Positions 56,746 through 64,000 of a stretch of 64,000 nucleotides of DNA are shown here, piece after piece; position 1 is the first letter of the stretch, and each line of letters opens with the position of its first letter. The notes below the pieces were generated by a model, which worked only from the letters and a program-made list of their open reading frames with translations, was not told where the DNA came from and searched no databases. This DNA is from Ypsolopha sequella. Lineage: Eukaryota; Arthropoda; Insecta; Lepidoptera; Ypsolophidae. The stretch covers positions 186,001 to 250,000 of the forward strand of contig OW203991.1 of assembly GCA_934047225.1 (NCBI GenBank), in the 5' to 3' direction. A program made the translations under genes and the position numbers.

Positions 56746-58202
56746 TTATAGTTTTTCAAACTCGTTGCTAGAACCACAATTTCCACCACAGTGGTATAAT
56801 TCGGTGCATTTTTTTTTATAATTGTATCTAGCACCACACCGTGATTTGCACTTGCACCGAATTAATTCTAGACAAGCGGTATCGGCTACAGGTGCCGTGG
56901 TCCACGTTGGTATCCAGTCATCATTGAAGTCTGTTTCCTATCCCCAATCCGCTGGACAGGGAAGATTTTGAATTGGCACCATGGATTGGCCCCATACGTG
57001 CACACCCTGGTAAACAGCTCTTAGGAGATGCTGTCGAAAACTGGCTTGGAATATTCTCTAGCTGTCGGTCTTTTTTAGAGAATAGTTCATTCTTTCAACA
57101 TTGTGCACTGACAGGATCTGAAATGTAAATTAGGTAAGCAACTGTGGAGTTAAAAAGAAATGTTTTCTTGACAGAATAATTTCTAACCACGCAGGTTTCG
57201 TTTAATTTATACTTACTTATCATACATCGTTATGATACATTTTTGAATATTTGTATTCGCGTTTTCAACACAACCTGGTAAACAGCTCTTAGGAGATGCT
57301 GTCGAAAACTGGCTTCGGTTGGTGGAATATTCTCTAGCTGTCGGTCTTTTTTAGAGAATAGTTATCTTCTACATTCTTTCAACGCTGTGCACTGACAGGA
57401 TCTGAAATACAAATTAGGTAAGCAACTGTGGAGTTAAAAAAAAATGTTTTTTAGACAGAATAATTTCTAACCACGCAGGTTTCGTTTAATTTATACTTAC
57501 TTATCATACATCGTTACGGTAAATTATTGAATAATTGTATTCGCGTTTACAACGTCTTCATCAGCTGGCATATTGAACCCGCTAGTTGTTGATAGGAAAA
57601 GCATTCCATGCTTCTTACGCAGTTTTTTTTCTTCTTCCACTAAACGCCGAAACTGTGTCACATCCAGTTAACGCATGGAATACCGGCAACGCTCTTGCTT
57701 TTTCAGGGCCTAAAATAAAATAAGATCAAGCTTTTTAAGTTAGTTAATTAAATGAACGTAAGAAGAAACATTCATGTAATTTAAATTAAAACCTAAAGAA
57801 GCTGCAATCTTGTCACATGATAAAAACTGGTGGTTTTTTCCTGTGCCGATATGGATCCACAATTCAAGGCTGTTGTTGCTGTGGTAGAGCTTTGAAAGAC
57901 ATGATACTGCCAGGACTACTACGTCTGTGTCAACTGTACGGATCATGATCCGACTAAATCCGTGAGCTACAGCGTCAGACACATGCACCATTATCCTCGT
58001 GTGCACCTCTTCACGGTTGCATGGGTCTATGTTATGCTTACAACGATCGCTGCTGCTAAGGACATTCATACCATCTTTACATTTAGTTATTTTTCAGCCG
58101 GTACCTTCATAGAGTGACAGGCTAAGGACAGCATACGGAACAGTTCTTTTTTGTTATCATTATCACAAATCGTATGCGTAAGCCAATACCTCGCTTATAG
58201 AA
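56746..58202 (-). pseudogene. HEEADTR/DTD-CXC protein gene fragment, left arm of element 2
   Basis: The minus strand encodes NVLSSSDRCKHNIDPCNREE, then TRIMVHVSDAVAHGFSRIMI and RTVDTDVVVLAVS, KLYHSNNSLELWIHIGTGKN. An 83-bp intron follows (57710-57792, GT-AG, same site as in element 1). After it the frames decay, and the exon around NECRKE is duplicated in tandem. The C-terminal Cys cluster is recognisable near 56760-56870 but two Cys have become Tyr (GARYNY). The stop is at 56746-56748. Confidence 0.68.
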
Positions 58203-59031
58203 AAAAACCACCAGTTTTTATCATGTAACAAGATTGCAGCCTCTATAGGTTTTAATTAAAATTACCTTAATGTTTCTTCTTACCTTCATTTAATTAACTT
58301 AAAAAGCTTGATCTTATTTTATTTTAGGCCGTGAAAAAGCAAGAGCATTGCCGGTATTTAATGCGTTAACTGGATGTGACACAGTTTCAGCGTTTAGTGG
58401 AAGAAGAAAAAAACTGCGTACGAACCATGGAATGCTTTTCCATCAGCAACTAGCGGGTTCATTATGCTAGCTGATGAAGACGTTAAAAACGCGAATACAA
58501 TTATTCAAAAATGTATCATAATGATGTATGATAAGTAAGTATAAATTAAACGAAACCTGCGTGGTTAGATATTATGCTGTCTAGAAAACTTATTTTTTTA
58601 ACTCCACAGTTACCTTACCTAATTTACATTTCAGATCCTGCCAGTGCACATCGTTGAACGAATGTAGAAGAGAACTAATCTCTAAAAAAGACCGACAGCT
58701 AGAGAATATTCCACCAACGGAAGCCAGTTTTCGACAGCATCTCCTAAGAGCTGTTTGTCAGAGTGTGCACGTATGGGGCCAATCCATGGTGCCGATTCAA
58801 AATCTTCCTAGTCCAGTGGATTGGGGATGGGAAACAGACTTCAATGATGACTGGATACCAACGTGGACCACGGCAACCGTAGCTGCTACCGCTTCTCTCG
58901 AACTAATTCGGTGCAAGTGCAAATCATGGTGTGGTGCTAGATGCAACTGTAATTTTTTAAAATTAAAATGCACCGAATTATCTCACTGTGGTGGAAATTG
59001 TAGTTCTAGCAACGAGTATGAAAAACTATAA
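58203..59031 (+). pseudogene. HEEADTR/DTD-CXC protein gene fragment, right arm of element 2
   Basis: This arm starts in the exon upstream of intron 1, which ends with AG at 58327-58328. Next come REKARALPVFNALTGCDTVS and AFSGRRKK, a one-base frame change in an A7 run (about 58408-58416), YEPWNAFPSATSGFIMLADE, and a second intron (about 58534-58634, GT to 'acatttcag'). The last exon is fully open: NECRRELISKKDRQLENIPP, LLRAVCQSVHVWGQ, LPSPVDWGWE and the CXC-like end IRCKCKSWCGARCNCN, LKCTELSHCGGNC, stop at 59029-59031. It is the best-preserved copy of the C-terminal half in the window. Confidence 0.75.
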
Positions 59032-59196
59032 TAAAAATACATTGACATAAAAATCCATACGGAAGACAACCTCGCAGTGCTATACACATGCATACTTTAG
59101 GCTTTGCTTAGACTTGCTGCCTAGTTATTCTGAGATCTGCCCTGGAATTCTGTGTAAGAAACGTACGATTTTTATTGTCAAACTGGCTAATTTGCT

Positions 59197-59690
59197 TAAT
59201 ATTTTTGGTTAGCATTTTATTTACAAGATCAACAAAATTAAAATAAATATTTATTTAAAGCCATTTTACATGTTTTGAAAAATAATTTTCTCTGTACTGA
59301 AATCTGTAGTCTCTGCCTGCCCCTCTGGGAGACAGGCGTGAGTATATGTATGTATGTATGTTTTTTGAAAAAGAAAGGGTCTTATAATTACATTTTCTTG
59401 TAGTGAATATTCTTATTTTTGTAAATTATTAAATTAGTAAATTTTCTTACGTCACACAGAGACAATCTTCGTTTTATCATAAAATTTTGTTACATCGCAT
59501 GTATCGCAACTTGCGGCCTCTAACGGAAGATCAGCGTCACAGTTCTGCTGTGGCATTTTGCTGAGTCAGAGACCTTTTTCTTGGCTGCATCTTATAAACT
59601 ACCTAGTTATATGTCTTGAACTGTTTGTAATATTATAGCTTTCAAAATAAACGTATTTTCTTTGTTTCTTTCTTTCTTTCTAATAGCAGC
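59197..59690 (+). mobile_element. LINE-like 3' fragment inserted in the right arm of element 2
   Basis: Absent from the left arm. It contains 'gtctctgcctgcccctctgg', 'gacaggcgtgagtatatgta' and a (TATG)n run, a phrase typical of lepidopteran LINE 3' ends, and ends with (TTTC)n at about 59663-59682. Confidence 0.55.
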
Positions 59691-60540
59691 AATTTGATAA
59701 TAGCAGTTCGTCAATTGAAACCGTACGTTTTCAGCTGTCAAATGAATACGATATTCTTAGACAATTGCACCCATGGTCTTCAGACCATACACAAAAGCCA
59801 ACGATAAAGTTAAATTTGTATTCTATATATTTTGTATTAAAAACCAACCTATCTTTGAAACTCACTTTTCAAACAAAATATTTACAGTTTTAATAATTTC
59901 TTATATTTAAATTAAATAATGCTGTCTGAAGCATAATGACATTAACCATTAACATTGATAAAAATATACATACAACTTAGCTTACGTGGGACAGGCGGAT
60001 CGAAAAAATATTTCGCAGCCGTCGCAAACCATGTTCGATTTTTTTTCAAGTAGATGTTCTATCGTAAGTACATAAAATGTATATATATATTTAAAGCTGA
60101 TTAAATATACTTTAAGAAAATATTTTTTTTTATTTAAAAAAACCTGTTGTTTTAAGGATATGGAATTTTGAATAAAAAAAATAGCAGACCAACTAACATA
60201 CTTTCGACAATATCTTATGATTTTTGTATGAAACCGTGCACAAAATGTTTTAAAAATGAATTCCTCGTTTTATGTTTAGCCGAAAATGATACCACACTCG
60301 AGATAGTAGTTACCTACTATTGAAGACGATAGACTACTTGAAGACGATATGAATTTTTGTCTGAAGCGCGGCGACGTAAGACTTTGAGTGCATATCCCCC
60401 CCACCCACAATGGGGGGGTGGATGGCTACCGGACTAAATCAGTTGAGATTAACCCAATATACATCTGTGCCAAGTGAATCCATCCGATACCGAACGGCGA
60501 CCCCTCCATACATTGGTTGGCAAGACAAACCTAGCTAGAT

Positions 60541-60914
60541 GGCATTACGTCCACTGAGAACCCACAAGAGCTCACAAGTTCACAACATTGTGGCGCTCCG
60601 TTCACAGTTTTGATCAAAATGGTGTGAAGAGTAGGCAATCAGAACAAATAATGTCAATTACATTTCGCTGAGACATTTCGATATTTTTTTTATAAATGTC
60701 AACAGCTCCATTAAGTTTTTGCAACTCATGGATACTCGTATAATAACATAACAAACATTATATCGTTTTATAATTCATAATTTATTGTGTTTTGATTAAA
60801 TGACGTATCTCAACAAACAACAAGTAATGATAATTAACTAAATAATTATTATTATTATACTAGCTGTTGGCCGCGACTTCGTCCGCATGGAACGTCCGTC
60901 CGTCCGTTCATTTA
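60541..60914. other. No gene; short dispersed-repeat end
   Basis: 60861-60905 carries 'ctagctgttggccgcgactt' and 'cgtccgcatggaacg', the inverse of the motif at 3460 and 3978. The rest is AT-rich. Confidence 0.45.
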
Positions 60915-61440
60915 TCAGAGAATAAGTTTAAACAGCAGGGCCTACTGAAAAAGGCATATTATGGAATAAATGAATATTTGGATGATGGTGAAGCATGGTG
61001 TTACAGTCATATTTGTCATGATGGCAGGTTATAATTTAATTAATTAGTATAATTTCCTAACTTATGATTCCTCTAAAGAGTTAACATTAATTAATTACAG
61101 ACTGTTAAAGGAAAAAGACTATATGAGACAGGTAGGCAAAGATATATATGTTTTTTCTTTTTTTCATTAACCTGAATTCCTGCTGTCTTGTATTTTCTTA
61201 TCCCTTGGTTAGTAGATATAAGTCATTTGTTATATAGTATAAGTTTTATGTCAAAAAAAAGGATATGATCTTGCTAAGTTTCTTGCCCTTCTTCTTGGCA
61301 AGACCAATCGAATGGGCGGAGGTAGGCATGTATTTATATATGTAACCTATTAGTACGTAGTATATAGGATGTAATTTGGTCGGCCGCCTGGATTGCTGTC
61401 CAATGATCACCAACCGAGCCCGCAGCACGAATTGCCTCGA
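60915..61440 (+). mobile_element. LINE 3'-region family, copy C (uninterrupted reference for the DIRS site)
   Basis: 'cagagaataagtttaaacag' to 'caccaaccgagcccgcagca'. At 61161-61180 it reads straight through 'tttttcattaacctgaattc', the point where DIRS copy 2 interrupts copy B. It lacks the 3'-most part with the AATAAA tail. Confidence 0.7.
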
Positions 61441-61910
61441 AGGGCCTCCTTTGGAAGTTTATTGTAAAATCTCATATCATGTCCTACGAAAGAGAATTTT
61501 CTTGTTTTTTTTCTTTTAAACATTCGTTCGAACGTTTACTGGAATTATTTTTTGCTTTGTAACTTTTAAAAGTAAATTCTAAAAATATTTAAATGACGAT
61601 TCCTTTTTGTTTCCGACAACTGATTTTAATGAAACAAAGCCTTTATTCTAATCCAAAGTAAGTTCTGTCCACGTGTAAAAACAACGTAAAAATCCATTTA
61701 GTAGTTTTGGAGATGTGTGCAAACAAACAAACAGACATGTAATGTACATAAAATACATACATATAAAATATACCCTCGTGTAGGTAGATATAATACGTAA
61801 AATACGTATTTCATGCGATGAAAAAACATGAGAATATAATAAATTCAAAATTATACCTATCCTTGATGATGATGTTGATGATGCCTCCTGCTCCTGGCCA
61901 TTTTCGGTCA
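61441..61910. other. No gene seen
   Basis: AT-rich; the minus frame 61648-61911 is a run of low-complexity hydrophobic residues and starts at the edge of a satellite. Confidence 0.35.
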
Positions 61911-62328
61911 TAGTGACTGATCTAGGCTACCCATAGTGACTGAGATCATAGTGACTGATCTAGGCTACCCATAGTGACTGAGATCATAGTGACTGATCTA
62001 GGCTACCCATAGTGACTGAGATCATAGTGACTGATCTAGGCTACCCATAGTGACTGAGATCATAGTGACTGATCTAGGCTACCCATAGTGACTGAGATCA
62101 TAGTGACTGATCTAGGCTACCCATAGTGACTGAGATCATAGTGACTGATCTAGGCTACCCATAGTGACTGAGATCATAGTGACTGATCTAGGCTACCCAT
62201 AGTGACTGAGATCATAGTGACTGATCTAGGCTACCCATAGTGACTGAGATCATAGTGACTGATCTAGGCTACCCATAGTGACTGAGATCATAGTGACTGA
62301 TCTAGGCTACCCATAGTGACTGAGATCA
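61911..62328. repeat. 38-bp minisatellite, 11 copies
   Basis: 'tagtgactgatctaggctac' plus 'ccatagtgactgagatca' at exact 38-bp spacing with no visible variation. 'catagtgactga' occurs twice per unit, so the array probably grew from a shorter ~19-bp repeat. Confidence 0.96.
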
Positions 62329-63090
62329 AGGCTAACTATAATCAATTTAGTAAGCACATATTTACACACAAAGTTGTCCGACTCTACTTCAACAATCTGG
62401 CGTTTGTAATGTATGGATGTATGTATGTATGATGATGATGATGTTGACGTGGGACTCCTGCTGGGCTCAGGCGGATGCCTCTATTTGGAGTTATACCTTC
62501 CAATTCCCATCATTGCTTGAGCTTTGGTATCCTAATGTCCCAGGGGCTTTCCCTCCTCAAATCTTCCGCTTCTTTTAATAAATCTAAGTATATCTGAGTA
62601 CTCAATATACTTGATAGATTCCTCCTTGATGTGGTCATCACCAAGTATCTCCCATCTTAAGCTACAATATATGAACCATTCTCCTAAGTAATGTTTATTC
62701 GTTTCCTCCTCCTCCCCCTCCTCCTGCCCACCCTCCTCCTCCTCCTTTGGATGTATGTATGTTGTATGAATGTTTGTCCGACGATAGTCGATAACTCAAG
62801 TATCGTTGATCGGAACGCACGAACGTCATCGGTCGGTGGTTGTAAGTGGCGGTCCGCCAGTTGACAGTTGACAGTTCGAGGCGAACTAGTAGTTAGGTAA
62901 TTACAGTATGAAACTACTTCATTAAACTATACAATATGTTTGGACTACGGAACCATCTATCGTTTAGAGAGGCACACACTTGCCAGTCGTGCCTGTGACA
63001 GCAGACCCCTGCAAGTGAGTGATAGATACCGTTTGTTGTGCCACAGTTGCAGCACAAAATAGATAATAAAAGAAGGCCGACTCGACGACG
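62329..63090. other. Intergenic DNA with microsatellites; no gene assigned
   Basis: (TGTA)n and (GATGAT)n at 62405-62445, a pyrimidine-rich CTCCTC stretch at 62705-62750, and possible LINE-derived sequence on the minus strand at 62455-62690 that I could not place. 62850-62880 has repeated 'agttgacagttgacagttcg'. Confidence 0.35.
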
Positions 63091-63092
63091 GA

Positions 63093-63211
63093 GCGAAAAC
63101 AAACGCACACATACGTATGATGATCTCGGCAGAATTTCATATTGGCATTCGACCGACTTCATCTGAGATCGTCGTACGTACGCGTCTATGTGTGCGTGCG
63201 CCTGTTTTCGC
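63093..63211. repeat. Inverted repeat, ~21-25-bp arms
   Basis: 'gcgaaaacaaacgcacacat' at 63093 pairs with 'atgtgtgcgtgcgcctgttttcgc' (63188-63211) apart from a 4-nt bulge. The inner sequence also has 'gatctc...gagatc'. Confidence 0.6.
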
Positions 63212-63254
63212 TAGTTATGCCGAGTAAACCTTCTGGAAGTGGTTATTTTGTGGC

Positions 63255-63480
63255 TGCACCCCGCGCGCCCGCTGCTCGCTCCGAGTTGAGCCTGTAACCT
63301 GACACTTTCAGCACTAACCTACCTATACCTAGCTAGCTCCCGCTCCGCCGCCCCGCCCCGCCCCGCCGCCCCACCGCCATCGCCATCGCCGAGCCTTTTT
63401 TATTCTGTGCCTTTAGCTACGATGCACAGTGAATCGTTCCATACAAGCTAGACGCTGATAAGTCCCATCCAATTTGAGGT
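63255..63480 (+). promoter_or_regulatory. GC-box cluster and possible noncoding first exon with splice donor
   Basis: 63255-63400 is GC-rich with 'ccgccccgccccgccccgcc' (KLF/Sp1-type boxes) and CGCCAT repeats. About 80 nt further, 'aatttgaggtatgtag' gives an AG|GTATGT donor at about 63479. This looks like a promoter and untranslated first exon of a plus-strand gene lying beyond 64000. It is inference only; no coding exon is visible. Confidence 0.33.
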
Positions 63481-63774
63481 ATGTAGCTACTTTCTACTCA
63501 TTAAGGATTAACTAATGATAGCAAAAATTAATCACACAATGCCCCAAGTAGTCACATTAATATTTACTAACGACCGAAACAATTCACAATTGTTCTTTCC
63601 GCAAGTTTGGTCATTAAAAGTTGTTATCGGTGTTTTTGTGTTGTGAAAAAAATGGGTGATAATCTCGAAGATATATTCAATACAACTATTTATACCAAAA
63701 TTCAGAGCAAATATTTAGGAATAAATTCCTGAAAATTAGTCTAAAAAACAGGTGGTAGATTTACTTAGGTTAAT

Positions 63775-64000
63775 GTCTACAGGTGGTAGAGCTGATGCCG
63801 GGCTCGACTGTGGAGGTACCACCATCTTACTTGGAGACCCCCTCGAAGTGATTCGGGGGAGAGCAAGAGGACAGCTCGCAGGCTAAAACCAGGAGGCCCA
63901 CCATGCCTGGGACCGATGGATGGCGGTATATCCATCCCTAATAACCGGGTCTTATATGGAACAGACTGGTGACGGGCAGCGGCGGTGGGTGTGTATCTGT
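63775..64000 (+). other. Possible LINE 5' region, truncated by window end
   Basis: 'ggtggtagagctgatgccgg' and 'gaggtaccaccatcttactt' followed by a G/C-richer stretch ending 'gacgggcagcggcggtgggt' differ in composition from the flank, and recall 5' regions of insect R1-type LINEs. No open frame is long enough to confirm it. Confidence 0.22.

Larger units (their letters stand above)
55758..60537. mobile_element. Palindromic transposon 2 (4.78 kb), two inverted gene-bearing arms
   Basis: Outer ends read inward TAGCTAGGTTTGTCTTGCC on both sides and are flanked by GAT (55755-55757, 60538-60540). Left arm 55758-57838 and right arm 58203-60537 are inverted copies, with a 364-bp unpaired centre that belongs to the left-arm gene copy. 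The left arm has a ~270-bp internal tandem duplication (about 57006-57272 and 57275-57545). The right arm has a ~500-bp insertion (about 59197-59690) carrying a LINE-like tail. Architecture matches element 1, sequence is diverged. Confidence 0.85.

Noticed and set aside
1..64000. Endogenous viral sequence
   Set aside because: I saw no capsid, replicase or envelope-like frame; all RT-bearing pieces fit copia, DIRS or LINE retrotransposons.

Overview
The window looks like an intergenic, transposon-dense stretch of a moth or butterfly (Lepidoptera) genome. The DNA is AT-rich with short GC-rich islands, there are no bacterial-style gene arrays, the coding relics carry GT-AG introns, and several dispersed repeat families that I associate with Lepidoptera recur (cores 'ccaagtgcgagtc', 'gacgaagtcgcgggcaac', 'agtcagtcagtgacaaa'). 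I could not run any search; family assignments rest on motifs read by eye.

Only one convincing host coding segment is visible: the first coding exon of a minus-strand gene (6265-6782). It has an in-frame stop just before its ATG, a GTGAGT donor at its end, and a GC-rich upstream flank. A second possible host feature is a GC-box-rich, possibly noncoding first exon near 63.3-63.5 kb on the plus strand. Upstream of the minus-strand gene lie two large minisatellites: 46 bp x 43 at 8401-10378 and 29 bp x 61 at 10565-12333.

13-24 kb is a nest of old elements. It holds a foldback element, a 40-bp satellite, a duplicated ~390-bp repeat, copia and LINE scraps, a mariner whose catalytic-motif region has been amplified in tandem, a Helitron/PIF1-type helicase relic interrupted by a hAT element with a perfect 8-bp target duplication, and two LINEs inserted into the second copy of the segmental repeat. 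25-33 kb holds a 48-bp satellite, a foldback element, and a 3.5-kb palindromic transposon (26585-30055) sitting inside a 31-bp minisatellite.

37-51 kb holds two almost identical 5-kb DIRS-type tyrosine-recombinase retrotransposons (38557-43551 and 45445-50438), one inside a copia reverse transcriptase and one inside a LINE 3' region. Their ends can be fixed to the base from the empty-site logic and from the internal complementary region. 52-62 kb holds further repeats, a second copy of the foldback element, a 40-bp satellite (27 copies) and a second, larger palindromic element (55758-60537).

The most interesting signal is the pair of palindromic elements. Although diverged from each other, both consist of two inverted copies of the 3' part of the same kind of gene, arranged head to head. 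The encoded protein has an HEEADTR / RTVDTDVVVLA block, a GCDTVS block and a C-terminal cysteine-rich CXC-like domain. The transcripts would point outward, intron positions are conserved, termini begin with TAG, and each element is bounded by a candidate 3-bp direct repeat (ACC and GAT). I do not know a named transposon superfamily with this protein and architecture.
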